Assembly (NCBI RefSeq): GCF_036322805.1
Contig: NZ_AP027272.1
Location: 3,968,001-4,032,000 of the forward strand
Reading direction: 5' to 3'
Source of the DNA: Planctobacterium marinum
GTDB taxonomy: Bacteria > Pseudomonadota > Gammaproteobacteria > Enterobacterales > Alteromonadaceae
DNA length: 64,000 nt
Shown: piece by piece, positions 18,620-26,757 of the stretch
Numbering within the stretch: the first letter of the stretch is position 1
Layout of the letters: every line of letters starts with the position of its first letter
The notes under the pieces: generated by a model
Told to the model about the DNA's origin: nothing
The model's database searches: none
The model's input: the letters and a program-made list of their open reading frames with translations, nothing else
Translations under genes and position numbers: made by a program

Positions 18620-19051
18620 ATGAGTCAGGAAGCGATTTTAGATAAAGCAAAAGCCTATTGCGAAGCCAAAGGTGTGCGATTTACCTCATTGAGAGAAAAA
18701 GTGTACGCGCTGATGTTGGAAAAACAGGGCGCCGTTGGCGCGTATGATTTGTTGGATCTACTAAAAGCCACCGAAGACTCTGCCAAACCTGCGACCGTCT
18801 ATCGCTCTTTAGACTTTCTATTGGAGATGGGGCTGGTTCACAAAGTAGAATCAGATAACACCTTTATTGCTTGCCATCATTTTGACTGTCACCATCCTGT
18901 ACAGTTCTTAATTTGTGAATCTTGTGGAATCGTGCAGGAAATACAATCTGCAGGTCTAAAAGAGCAGCTTGAAGAACAAGCCACCAATCTTGGCTTTAAA
19001 GTAAAAAAACAAACAATTGAAGCACACGGTTTGTGTGCACAGTGTCAATAA
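18620..19051 (+). CDS. zur: Fur family transcriptional regulator, probably Zur
   Basis: A 143-residue Fur-superfamily repressor. The N-terminal winged helix (about 1-85) includes PATVYRSLDFLLEMGLVHK. The C-terminal metal and dimer domain has HHFDCHHPVQFLIC and the structural zinc cysteine pairs CESCG and CAQCQ. The short C terminus and ATVYRSLDFL favour Zur (zinc uptake repressor) over Fur. No target operator for it could be identified in the window. Single gene with about 170 bases of upstream sequence; a TACAAT -10-like box lies at 18585-18590. Confidence 0.85.
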   Translation: MSQEAILDKAKAYCEAKGVRFTSLREKVYALMLEKQGAVGAYDLLDLLKATEDSAKPATVYRSLDFLLEMGLVHKVESDNTFIACHHFDCHHPVQFLICESCGIVQEIQSAGLKEQLEEQATNLGFKVKKQTIEAHGLCAQCQ

Positions 19052-19184
19052 ACTGCTACTTCTGATACTTAGTTTCAAGCAGCTTAACGACCATTTAGAT
19101 ATTTTTCGATAAATCTCTTAATTTCTTTGCTAAGCTTATGACTAGCAAAGAAAAAATAGAATTAACTTTGGAAGTTTTTAAATA

Positions 19185-19649
19185 ATGAATGCGGAATTCG
19201 TTAACCCATTTATCATCTCATTAGTAAATGTGTTAAAAACGATGGCTCAAATCGAATTGCAAATCGGAAAGCCTCAAAAAAAGGCCGACTCTAAAGCCAG
19301 AGGTGATGTATCTGGCCTTATCGGTATGGTGGGCTCTAATATTGCGGGCTCGATGTCGATTACCTTCGAAGAAGGTTTAGCGTTGCAAGTTATGGAAGGG
19401 ATGTTGGGCGAAAGACCTGACTCACTTGATGACGAAGTCAACGATATGGTGGGTGAAATTACCAACATGGTGGCTGGCGGAGCCAAAAAGGAGCTGGCTA
19501 AAAAAGGTTATGATGTGGGTATGGCAACACCCGTTGTGGTGTCTGGCAAAGAACACACCATCAACCACAAAGTCAGTGGCCACAAAATGATATTGCCTTT
19601 CAAAGCGGAAGGCGGAAAAGCCTACATCGAAATTTGTTTCGACAAGTAA
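19185..19649 (+). CDS. CheX-type chemotaxis phosphatase family protein
   Basis: A 154-residue cytosolic protein of the CheX/CheC/FliY superfamily, which dephosphorylates CheY or similar receiver domains. The conserved phosphatase signature E-x-x-N is visible in [16 protein letters not shown], about residues 90-105, and a conserved MEGMLGE segment lies before it. No chemotaxis genes are adjacent, so it may act on a non-chemotaxis response regulator. It ends 16 bases before yjbQ on the same strand, so the two may share a transcript. Confidence 0.85.
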   Translation: MNAEFVNPFIISLVNVLKTMAQIELQIGKPQKKADSKARGDVSGLIGMVGSNIAGSMSITFEEGLALQVMEGMLGERPDSLDDEVNDMVGEITNMVAGGAKKELAKKGYDVGMATPVVVSGKEHTINHKVSGHKMILPFKAEGGKAYIEICFDK

Positions 19650-19665
19650 GCCGGCAAGCGGCTCT

Positions 19666-20085
19666 ATGTGGCAACAAAAAAATATCCGTTTAAAGGCCCG
19701 AAATAGAGGGTTTCATCTAATTACCGATGAAATCCTTGATGCCCTTCCCGAACTATCAAGCATCAACATTGGTTTGTGCCATTTATTCTTACAGCACACC
19801 AGTGCCAGTTTAACCATAAACGAAAACGCTGACCCTACTGTGCGCAGTGATATGGAATCTCATCTCAACAAAATTGTTCCCGAGAATGCCCCCTATTATC
19901 AACACACTTATGAAGGCCCCGATGATATGCCTGCGCATATAAAATCCTGTCTTTTCGGTGTCAGCCTCGCAATCCCCATCAGCAAAGGTCGGCTTGCCTT
20001 AGGTACCTGGCAAGGGATTTATCTAGGAGAGCATAGAGACCATGGCGGGCAGCGCAACGTTCAAGTCACGCTGCAGGGTGAATGA
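19666..20085 (+). CDS. yjbQ: Secondary thiamine-phosphate synthase enzyme (YjbQ, UPF0047 family)
   Basis: A 139-residue protein of the widespread YjbQ family, described as having weak thiamine-phosphate synthase activity; its main role is not settled. Conserved features are [17 protein letters not shown] with histidine and glutamate, the central [19 protein letters not shown], and the C-terminal [17 protein letters not shown] with further metal-binding histidines. Follows the CheX-like gene after 16 bases. A MITE-like element begins 7 bases after its stop. Confidence 0.92.
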   Translation: MWQQKNIRLKARNRGFHLITDEILDALPELSSINIGLCHLFLQHTSASLTINENADPTVRSDMESHLNKIVPENAPYYQHTYEGPDDMPAHIKSCLFGVSLAIPISKGRLALGTWQGIYLGEHRDHGGQRNVQVTLQGE

Positions 20086-20091
20086 GCAGGC

Positions 20092-20356
20092 ATACCAATT
20101 AGTATTAATATATGATCGCTCAGCGCAGCCTCAGGGGCATTAGTTCGAGGCGTGCGAATGAAAGAATACTGGTGGTCTTATGAACTTCGCGCAACAAAGA
20201 AATAATGTCCCTGAGGCACGTCTTCGATGGGTTTGAAACGCATTTATACGGTGTTGGATGTTTTCGATTTAGCCCCACTAGATCATCAAACATCCGCCTT
20301 GTCTAAATGCGTTTCAATTCCCACTGAGTAGAGCAAATATTAATACTAATTGGTAT
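20092..20356. mobile_element. MITE-like element with 20-bp terminal inverted repeats and nested palindromes
   Basis: A 265-bp non-coding element bounded by perfect inverted repeats: ATACCAATTAGTATTAATAT at 20092-20111 and its exact complement at 20337-20356. Inside are two further inverted-repeat pairs. GCCTCAGGGGCATTA (20128-20142) pairs with 20203-20217 with one mismatch. TTGAAACGCATTTA (20233-20246) pairs perfectly with 20304-20317 and encloses GGATGTTT/AAACATCC (20256-20263/20288-20295). No open reading frame is present. This is the architecture of a miniature inverted-repeat transposable element, mobilised in trans. Its right end abuts the stop codon of the neighbouring lipoprotein gene. 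I saw no second copy in the window. Confidence 0.8.
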
Positions 20357-20877
20357 CATTCGCTCAACTCTACAAAGTAGCGTTTAGTCACCCCCGGTCC
20401 TTTACTACAGCGTACCTTACGCTTAATCGAGTAGGTTTGGATCTGTTCTGCGCACGTCATGTTTTGTGCCTTTAAGCCGAACTTAGCGATATATTCCGCT
20501 TTTTTCGCATCAATACGCGTCTGCAACGGTGCTGATGCTGCGTTATAAAAGGTGTCGTATTGCTGCTGCCAGTCATCTCGTTTAACTTCATTTGCTACTG
20601 CTAACCAAGCCATTCCCAACACAGAAGATTGTTGTACATGCTGCCCTTTCATAAACATAAAAGCCAAAAAGTACTGAGACTCTTTGAGACCCCATGTAGC
20701 GGTTTCACTTAACAACTCGAAAGACTCTTGATATTCACCGGCATTATATTTCTTAATACCGAGTCGCTCTTGCAGAAACAATGTTTTTGAAGATTGCTGT
20801 TCAATGCCAGTGCTTTTACAAGCAGACATTACCGCAAAAGCCATGACGACCAACAAAGCTCTAGGTAATATGTTCAT
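20356..20877 (-). CDS. Lipoprotein of unknown function with Sel1/TPR-like region
   Basis: A 173-residue predicted lipoprotein: N-terminal signal with lipobox VMSAC (cysteine about residue 20). The middle (about 38-95) has helical-repeat character similar to Sel1-like repeats (YNAGEYQESFELLSETATWGL is one helical pair, then FMKGQHVQQSSVLGMAWLAVA). The C-terminal part has two cysteines that could pair. Function unknown. Its TGA stop lies at the very edge of the MITE-like element (20092-20356), so the insertion may have trimmed or reset the 3' end. Upstream on the same strand lies dnaB, 25 bases before the ATG at 20877. Confidence 0.72.
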   Translation of the reverse strand: MNILPRALLVVMAFAVMSACKSTGIEQQSSKTLFLQERLGIKKYNAGEYQESFELLSETATWGLKESQYFLAFMFMKGQHVQQSSVLGMAWLAVANEVKRDDWQQQYDTFYNAASAPLQTRIDAKKAEYIAKFGLKAQNMTCAEQIQTYSIKRKVRCSKGPGVTKRYFVELSE

Positions 20878-20901
20878 AACCTTCCTTGTTTAAAAAGTGT
20901 T

Positions 20902-22314
20902 TTATTCTTGTGGGAAATCTGTCGCAACCACCGGGGTATAATTGTCAAAGCGAGAAAACTTGCCCTGGAATGTGAGTCTGACAGAACCGATAGGACCATT
21001 CCTTTGCTTACCTATGATAACTTCAGCAACGCCTTTATCTGGCGAATTCTCGTTATACACCTCATCACGATAAATAAACATGATCAAATCGGCATCCTGC
21101 TCAATAGAGCCGGATTCCCTCAAATCTGAGTTGATGGGACGTTTATCAGCTCTTTGTTCCAAACTACGGTTAAGCTGAGACAGTGCAATAACCGGAACTT
21201 CCAGCTCTTTCGCTAACGCTTTAAGAGAACGTGATATCTCGGCAATTTCCAAAGTACGATTATCCGAGAAAGCGGGAGCACGCATTAACTGCAAATAGTC
21301 CACCATGATCAGGCTAAGACCGCCGTGATCGCGATGGATTTTTCTGGCGCGAGAGCGGACTTCCATTGGTGTCAAACCGGAGGAGTCATCAATAAAGAGG
21401 TTGTTCTTTTCATCCAGCTGTTTAACGGTATTTGAAATTCGTGCCCAGTCTTCATCTTCTAACTGAGCGGTTCTGACACGGGTCTGATCCACCCGGCTCA
21501 AGGAAGCGAGCATCCTCATCATGATCTGTTCTGAGGGCATCTCAAGACTATATACCAACACAGGTTTATCCGAGCCCATCATGGCGTTTTCACACAAGTT
21601 CATGGCAAAAGTGGTTTTACCCATAGAAGGACGTGCAGCGACAATAATCAAATCAGAGCGCTGCAAACCACTGGTCATCTTGTCCAAATCGGCATAACCT
21701 GTAGATACCCCAGTAATATCAGCGCCCTGCTTATTCAGGGTATCCAAACGGTCGATAGTGGCTTTGAGCACAGAATTAACATCTTGTGGACCTTCACTTT
21801 GGCTGGTGCGCTTTTCTGCAATCTGGAAAACCTTGTTTTCCGCCTGATCCAGAATCTCTGAAGACTCTAACCCTTCAGGATAGTAACTGGTTTCCGCAAT
21901 ATCATTAGCCGCACCGATAAGTTCGCGGCGAATCGCCCGTTCTTTGATGATGTTGGCATAAGCCACCACATTAGCGGCACTTGGAGTGTTTTTCGCCAGC
22001 TCAGCCAAATAGGCAAAACCGCCTGCATCTTCCAGCTCGTCTCGGTGCTCTAAGTCTTCGGAGACGGTAATTAAATCTACGGGTTTGGATTTTTCCAGCA
22101 AACGGATGATAGCGGCATAGATAATCTGATGAGAGCGGTTGTAGAAATCTTCCTGGATGACAATTTCAGCAACGCGATCCCATGAATCGGGCGCAATAAG
22201 CATACTACCCAATACTGACTGCTCCGCCTCAATGGAATGAGGGGGCGTTTTGAGTTTCTCAACTTTGGCATCTTTTTCGCGCGCTGACTCGCCGCGTCCA
22301 CCGACAGCTTTCAC
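20902..22314 (-). CDS. dnaB: Replicative DNA helicase
   Basis: A 470-residue hexameric 5'-3' helicase of the replication fork. The N-terminal DnaG-interacting domain starts at PHSIEAEQSVLGSMLI. The C-terminal RecA-like domain has Walker A ARPSMGKTTFA, Walker B-type SLIMVDYLQLM, the DLRESGSIEQDAD region and KQRNGPIG. No intein is present. In many gammaproteobacteria dnaB lies directly after rplI; here the two are 2.5 kb apart, with an ECF sigma module between them on the same strand. Confidence 0.97.
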   Translation of the reverse strand: MKAVGGRGESAREKDAKVEKLKTPPHSIEAEQSVLGSMLIAPDSWDRVAEIVIQEDFYNRSHQIIYAAIIRLLEKSKPVDLITVSEDLEHRDELEDAGGFAYLAELAKNTPSAANVVAYANIIKERAIRRELIGAANDIAETSYYPEGLESSEILDQAENKVFQIAEKRTSQSEGPQDVNSVLKATIDRLDTLNKQGADITGVSTGYADLDKMTSGLQRSDLIIVAARPSMGKTTFAMNLCENAMMGSDKPVLVYSLEMPSEQIMMRMLASLSRVDQTRVRTAQLEDEDWARISNTVKQLDEKNNLFIDDSSGLTPMEVRSRARKIHRDHGGLSLIMVDYLQLMRAPAFSDNRTLEIAEISRSLKALAKELEVPVIALSQLNRSLEQRADKRPINSDLRESGSIEQDADLIMFIYRDEVYNENSPDKGVAEVIIGKQRNGPIGSVRLTFQGKFSRFDNYTPVVATDFPQE

Positions 22315-22403
22315 TATATACCTACATCACCTGATTGAATGGGATCATTATCACTTATTCTGTCTTCGCCTGCTAGTGTCCAAAGCATAGTGCCAACGAA
22401 AAA

Positions 22404-22423
22404 AGCCGACTCAATGGTCGGCT
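22404..22423 (-). terminator. Intrinsic terminator after the DUF4097 gene
   Basis: Stem AGCCGAC / GTCGGCT with a 6-base loop, followed on the minus strand by a run of six T residues. It lies 23-42 bases after the stop of the DUF4097 gene and isolates it from dnaB. Confidence 0.85.
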
Positions 22424-22445
22424 CTATCACGGAATAGCACTCGGC

Positions 22446-23411
22446 TTAGTTCTTTTGTGTATCCAGAACAATGCGGCCACTCACTGTGGACAGTTCCACT
22501 TTTGCTTTGCCGCCATTTACCGCAAACTCTAACCAGCGACCGGGGCCGTATTTGGCTTTTTGCATACGGTCATCTGTGATGCGATTGACGATATTACCAC
22601 CGGCATGCCCGGTAATATCAAACGACGCTGATACATTTTTTTGCACTTCCAGGTAAATACGTCCTGAAACCGTTGCCCCCTCGATTTCACCGCGTTCCAT
22701 AAGCGTCAGGCTCACATCCATTTCACCATTTACTGAGTCCATCCGCAGTGAATCAACCTCCGCAAGTTGTAGTTCAATGCCGCCATTAACTGTTTCAACA
22801 CTCACGTCCTTGATATTGCTGCGACTTTCGATGTTGCCATTAACAGATCCTAAGCTGAGCTTCTTACCGCTAGAGTTACGGTCACGGATTTTGCCATTCA
22901 CGGTTTCCATATCAATATCACCAGCCAGGTTATCCCCTTCGATTTTGCCGTTAACCGACTGCAACCCTATACGGCCACTAATATCTTCGGCTTCTATGTT
23001 GCCATTAACCGTATTGGCGTCTAGTCCACGCTCAAGTTTACTGATCTCAGCATCGGCATTAACACCACTGTAAGTAACATGGCTTTTAATGGGTACGAAG
23101 ATTTCCAGATTGTCGCCTCGACCACCAGAGCCCCAATTGCCACCGCGATTTTTGGGGATCTTCACCTGGATAAGAATGCGTCCGTTACGCTCTTCAAAGA
23201 TAAACTCTTCTGCTTTTTCGTCCAGTTCACCTTTTACTCTCACTTCCGCTTTATCCCAACCTCGTATATCGACATTGCCATTAACATGCTCAATTTCCAC
23301 ATCGATATCGTCCTTCACTTGTAAGGTTTCATTAACCTTTTCTCCTGCTACCAGGGGTAAGGAAATCGTCATCACAAGCGCCAATAGGGGACTCAGTAAT
23401 TTGTACTTCAT
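22446..23411 (-). CDS. DUF4097 family beta-helix-like exported protein
   Basis: A 321-residue protein with an N-terminal signal peptide (about 1-23, ending LPLVAGEK) and an otherwise all-beta repetitive body. Short units with VNGNI, VNGKI or VNGGI recur about every 20 residues, typical of DUF4097 right-handed beta-solenoid proteins. Family members are envelope proteins often encoded with sigma/anti-sigma pairs, as here. It starts 63 bases after the anti-sigma-like gene, so it is probably the third gene of the ECF module. Good Shine-Dalgarno AGAAGG before the ATG. Specific function unknown. Confidence 0.85.
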   Translation of the reverse strand: MKYKLLSPLLALVMTISLPLVAGEKVNETLQVKDDIDVEIEHVNGNVDIRGWDKAEVRVKGELDEKAEEFIFEERNGRILIQVKIPKNRGGNWGSGGRGDNLEIFVPIKSHVTYSGVNADAEISKLERGLDANTVNGNIEAEDISGRIGLQSVNGKIEGDNLAGDIDMETVNGKIRDRNSSGKKLSLGSVNGNIESRSNIKDVSVETVNGGIELQLAEVDSLRMDSVNGEMDVSLTLMERGEIEGATVSGRIYLEVQKNVSASFDITGHAGGNIVNRITDDRMQKAKYGPGRWLEFAVNGGKAKVELSTVSGRIVLDTQKN

Positions 23412-23474
23412 AATCTACCTTCTCTTCTCAGGGGTAAAAACGTGAGATCTGTCAATTAACAAATCTATCAAACC

Positions 23475-24008
23475 TTAAATTTGCTGCCAAACTGGCGCGT
23501 GTACTCTTTCGATCAATTCAAGCTGCTGCTGATGCACCTGTTGTAACATCTTAAGCAAGGTAATGTTATTAGGTTCATTCTCCAGCGCTGCTTCGATTGC
23601 AGTGGCAGCCTGTTCTAACTCTTGCAACTGAGCTTGCCAGTTATCCGTTAACTCCGGTGATTCAGACATCGAAGCCAACAATACCGACTTTTGCTCATCA
23701 TGTTGTTCCATCATCCTCGCCACCAGCGACGAACTCACCTCGTTACTCGACGTTTTCTGTAATCCGTTCCAACCGATAAGTGCAACCAATACCAAACTTG
23801 CCGCCAACGCCATGGGCTTAGCAGGAAACCACTGAGACAAACTAATAACTTGCCCGGTAGTGGCGTCATTGTCGTTTTTTGCAGCCACCTTTTCTGCAGA
23901 TGTTAAGGCAATATCAATCCCTTGCCACAAGTCCTTTTCCGGCTGCATCTCAGTGGGTAAGGACTGTATTTTGTCCTGTAAAGTTTGCTCAAAATCTTTG
24001 TTACTCAT
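23475..24008 (-). CDS. Putative anti-sigma factor, single-pass membrane protein
   Basis: A 177-residue protein with a cytoplasmic N-terminal region (about 1-62), one membrane helix (MALAASLVLVALIGW, about 70-84) and a periplasmic helical region rich in glutamine and glutamate. The ATG overlaps the 3' end of the ECF sigma gene by 8 bases, the usual layout for a cognate anti-sigma factor. No ZAS zinc motif (HxxxCxxC) is present in the N terminus, so it would be a zinc-free type. The call rests on gene order and topology. Confidence 0.68.
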   Translation of the reverse strand: MSNKDFEQTLQDKIQSLPTEMQPEKDLWQGIDIALTSAEKVAAKNDNDATTGQVISLSQWFPAKPMALAASLVLVALIGWNGLQKTSSNEVSSSLVARMMEQHDEQKSVLLASMSESPELTDNWQAQLQELEQAATAIEAALENEPNNITLLKMLQQVHQQQLELIERVHAPVWQQI

Positions 24009-24513
24009 AACCCATCCAGTCTTTCATCAATTGCTTGGCTCGGTGAAATTGTGCCTTGCTAGAGCCAACCGCAATATTCATTCTCTGTGCAATTTCTTCG
24101 TGGCGATAACCTTCAATTGCATGCAATACAAATACGATTCTGGCGCGCTCTGGCAGGCGAATAATGATGGCATCCAAATCAATTTCGCCAGTTAACCCTT
24201 CGCTTGGCATATCTGCCACTGCGCTGTCTTCCAGATTGAACATTTTTTGCAACCAGCCCTTTTGCTTACGCAGATAAGAAATGGCGACATTGGAGGTGAC
24301 GCTGTGTAACCAGGTAGAAAACTTACTGTCCCCTTTAAAGTTATCCAGCTTTTGCCAAACCTGAATAAACACCTCTTGGGCGGCTTCTTCTGCGTGGTCT
24401 TTATCACCTGTAAGGCGATAACACAATGCATACACTTGTCCAATGTGTTGCTGGTAGATTTGCTGATAGGCAGCGCGATCACCCTGCTGGGCAGAAGCGA
24501 TTAGACCTTTCAT
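24001..24513 (-). CDS. ECF-type RNA polymerase sigma factor
   Basis: A 170-residue sigma70-family regulator. Region 2 (about 15-80) shows YALCYRLTGDKDHAEEAAQEVF and FKGDSKFSTWLHSVTSNVAI. Region 4 (about 110-160) shows LPERARIVFVLHAIEGYRHEEIAQ and GSSKAQFHRAK. I choose ATG 24513, because GGAG lies 6 bases upstream; ATG 24525 and the longer frame from 24708 lack such a site. It forms a module with the overlapping anti-sigma-like gene and the DUF4097 gene. Its own promoter is not evident; two tandem terminators lie between it and rplI. Confidence 0.9.
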   Translation of the reverse strand: MKGLIASAQQGDRAAYQQIYQQHIGQVYALCYRLTGDKDHAEEAAQEVFIQVWQKLDNFKGDSKFSTWLHSVTSNVAISYLRKQKGWLQKMFNLEDSAVADMPSEGLTGEIDLDAIIIRLPERARIVFVLHAIEGYRHEEIAQRMNIAVGSSKAQFHRAKQLMKDWMGYE

Positions 24514-24671
24514 GCGCTGCTCCATTATCACTGGCTCAGCATCTACAATATTGCTTTTCAACGTCAATGTTCGTTTTATCTGGTTTGTTTGATGAGTAAG
24601 ACGCAGCTTAGATGATAAAGGTTTAAATGGAAATTTGAATTTTTTAAAAGTTTTTGAAAAATAAGAAAAAA

Positions 24672-24691
24672 CCGCTGCCAAATGGCAACGG
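24672..24691 (-). terminator. Second hairpin terminator between rplI and the ECF sigma gene
   Basis: Stem CCGCTGCCA / TGGCAACGG with one mismatch and a 2-base spacer (the loop includes flanking bases), followed on the minus strand by GTTTTTTC. It stands about 160 bases before the sigma gene start and about 125 bases after rplI. It could be a backup terminator for the ribosomal operon or an attenuator in the sigma gene leader. Confidence 0.6.
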
Positions 24692-24769
24692 CGAAGTTCA
24701 GTACACAACTTGGGAAAAACGTCCCTGTTTAAAATAAAGACGTTTAAAGTAATTTTCTTATTCCCATAA

Positions 24770-24797
24770 AAAAACCGCTGACCAGGCAGCGGTTTTT
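24770..24797 (-). terminator. Intrinsic terminator after rplI
   Basis: Perfect stem AAAAACCGCTG / CAGCGGTTTTT with a 6-base loop, and T-rich on the minus strand after the stem. It begins 21 bases after the rplI stop and closes the rpsF-rpsR-rplI operon. Confidence 0.9.
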
Positions 24798-24817
24798 AAC
24801 AAGCTTCAAAGTGGCAA

Positions 24818-25270
24818 TTACGCTTCTCTGATAACCTGTAGTTTAACAGTTGCAGTCACATCAGCGTGGAACTGGATATCGATTTCGAATTCACCAGTTT
24901 CGCGGATTGTGCCTGTAGGCAACTTAACTTCAGCTTTAGCTACTTCAAGGCCAGCAGCAGTGATTGCATCAGCAATGTCACGCGTACCAACAGAACCGAA
25001 CAGCTTGCCTTCATCGCCAGCAGGAGCGGCGATTGTTACTTCAGCAATCTCAGCCAGTTTTTCAGCTTTAGCATTAGCAGCATCAAGCTCAGCAGCGATT
25101 TTCGCTTCAAGCTCAGCACGACGTGCTTCGAATTTTTCAACGTTAACTTTAGTTGCAGGAACAGCCTTACCCTTAGGGAAAAGGAAGTTACGTGCATAAC
25201 CAGATTTTACGTTTACAGTGTCACCTAAACCGCCCAGATTGGCGATCTTATCTAGTAGAATGATTTCCAT
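24818..25270 (-). CDS. rplI: 50S ribosomal protein L9
   Basis: A 150-residue protein of the large subunit. The N-terminal domain has the L9 signature [25 protein letters not shown], a long connecting helix follows ([24 protein letters not shown]), and the C-terminal domain includes [12 protein letters not shown]. Third gene of rpsF-rpsR-rplI and followed by a strong terminator, so it is not obviously co-transcribed with dnaB. Confidence 0.98.
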   Translation of the reverse strand: MEIILLDKIANLGGLGDTVNVKSGYARNFLFPKGKAVPATKVNVEKFEARRAELEAKIAAELDAANAKAEKLAEIAEVTIAAPAGDEGKLFGSVGTRDIADAITAAGLEVAKAEVKLPTGTIRETGEFEIDIQFHADVTATVKLQVIREA

Positions 25271-25298
25271 CTTGCTACCTCTTTAATTTCGCCAAAAA

Positions 25299-25526
25299 TT
25301 ACTTGTGGCCGTCAGTGTACGGCAATAAAGCCAATGAACGTGCGCGTTTAATCGCAGAAGATAACTGACGCTGATATTTAGCGCTAGTACCTGTAATACG
25401 GCTAGGCACGATTTTACCACTTTCAGTGATGTAGTTTTTCAACAAAGAAATGTCTTTGTAATCAATTTCCTGCACGCCTTCAGCAGTGAAACGGCAGAAT
25501 TTACGACGTCTGAAATAGTTAGACAT
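25299..25526 (-). CDS. rpsR: 30S ribosomal protein S18
   Basis: A 75-residue small-subunit protein, the normal length. Signature: [20 protein letters not shown] and [18 protein letters not shown]. Only 22 bases separate it from the rpsF stop, so the priB gene found at this position in many relatives is absent. AGGAGA-type Shine-Dalgarno before the ATG. Confidence 0.98.
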   Translation of the reverse strand: MSNYFRRRKFCRFTAEGVQEIDYKDISLLKNYITESGKIVPSRITGTSAKYQRQLSSAIKRARSLALLPYTDGHK

Positions 25527-25548
25527 AATAAGTCTCCTTAATTTTAAC

Positions 25549-25947
25549 TTATGCTTCTTCGGCGTTATCTTTAGCTTCTACTTTTTCAGCAGGAGCAGGA
25601 CGCGCAGGTCTTTCGCGACTTTCTGACTGTTGCTCTTTAGCCATTGGAGATGGCTCAGTAACAGCAGCTTTAGTACGCATAACCATGTTGCGAAGAATAA
25701 CATCGTTAAAACGGAAAGCAGTTTCTAACTCTTCAACGGCTTCTGGAGTAGCTTCAGCATTGATCAACACGTAGTGTGCTTTGTGCAGCTTTTCGATTGG
25801 GTAAGCCAGTTGACGACGACCCCAGTCTTCCAGACGGTGAATTTGACCACCATCGTTGGTCAAAATGTTGGTATAACGCTCGATCATACCAGGAACTTGT
25901 TCACTCTGATCAGGGTGAACCATAAATACGATTTCGTAATGACGCAT
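25549..25947 (-). CDS. rpsF: 30S ribosomal protein S6
   Basis: A 132-residue small-subunit protein: [21 protein letters not shown] opening, [19 protein letters not shown] in the middle, and an unstructured charged C-terminal tail ([21 protein letters not shown]) that in enterobacteria carries RimK-added glutamates. First gene of the operon. The region before it (25948-26093) probably contains the operon promoter; S6:S18 feedback sites could not be drawn with confidence. Confidence 0.98.
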   Translation of the reverse strand: MRHYEIVFMVHPDQSEQVPGMIERYTNILTNDGGQIHRLEDWGRRQLAYPIEKLHKAHYVLINAEATPEAVEELETAFRFNDVILRNMVMRTKAAVTEPSPMAKEQQSESRERPARPAPAEKVEAKDNAEEA

Positions 25948-26093
25948 GATTGCTCCTTACGGTTGAGGCCTTGTACAGCACAGCCGGACTGCTTGAAGGC
26001 AAGGAACTAAAATAGTTGGCTGATTTAAGGGCGCGAAGTCTATAGAAAATACAGGCTATTAGCAAGGTTTATTTTTGAACAGCTGCATATCGC

Positions 26094-26720
26094 TTATTCT
26101 GGAAAGAACGCATGACTTACAAAGGGTTGTGGGTCCGCTTCGCATTGCTCTATTTCAACCGGACGTCGGAACAGCTTAGCGACATAACAGCTGCCGTACA
26201 AAGCACAGTAACAAAGCGACAAATCCATGCGCTGAGTGTTGCCAGCAAACAGCTTGAATAAATCTTTTTGTCCATCTGAGGTAAAACTGAAGGGACTGGT
26301 GTCGTGCCCTGCCTCCAGGAACATCCCCGCCGATATGGGTGACCGAGCAGAGCGCACCACACGTCCATCAAGTGCAATATCGTCACCGAACTCTTGTACC
26401 AATATACGCGTTAACTGATCCCAGTTTTTAGCCACTCTACCGTTCACTGAAATATCAAAGCGCTCGATGACTGCAGGCCCCAAACCACGATTGGCGAACA
26501 CCAACTTGTATTCACCCGAACCGTCTGCAGTATTGATAAAGGTAGAAACCCAAACTGACGGCATCACCGCAATTTTTTGTCGCTCTCTTTCTAATGACGC
26601 CTCTTCGCGCATCACTTTGGTTTGTTCCAGAGCTATGAAGACTGCGGCTACCGCTGTCACCAGCGCCGCTATGGAGAGAAACAACTCGACATGATCTCTT
26701 GCCAGCTTACGCCACGCCAT
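26094..26720 (-). CDS. Membrane-anchored protein of unknown function
   Basis: A 208-residue protein with one N-terminal membrane helix (LFLSIAALVTAVAAVFIALEQ, about 13-33), then a charged helix (KVMREEASLERERQKI) and a beta-rich domain with four cysteines near the C terminus (LCYCALYGSCY and EQC). Many proteins annotated only as hypothetical share this helix plus beta domain layout. No function can be inferred. It is followed upstream, 37 bases away on the same strand, by a DMT transporter gene. Confidence 0.65.
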   Translation of the reverse strand: MAWRKLARDHVELFLSIAALVTAVAAVFIALEQTKVMREEASLERERQKIAVMPSVWVSTFINTADGSGEYKLVFANRGLGPAVIERFDISVNGRVAKNWDQLTRILVQEFGDDIALDGRVVRSARSPISAGMFLEAGHDTSPFSFTSDGQKDLFKLFAGNTQRMDLSLCYCALYGSCYVAKLFRRPVEIEQCEADPQPFVSHAFFPE

Positions 26721-26757
26721 TTGATACTCCTGGAACTAAAAAATGAATTGGTTAAGC

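Noticed and set aside
24525-24708. N-terminal extension of the ECF sigma factor
   Set aside because: The extra residues do not resemble sigma factor sequence and overlap the hairpin; a good ribosome site precedes ATG 24513.
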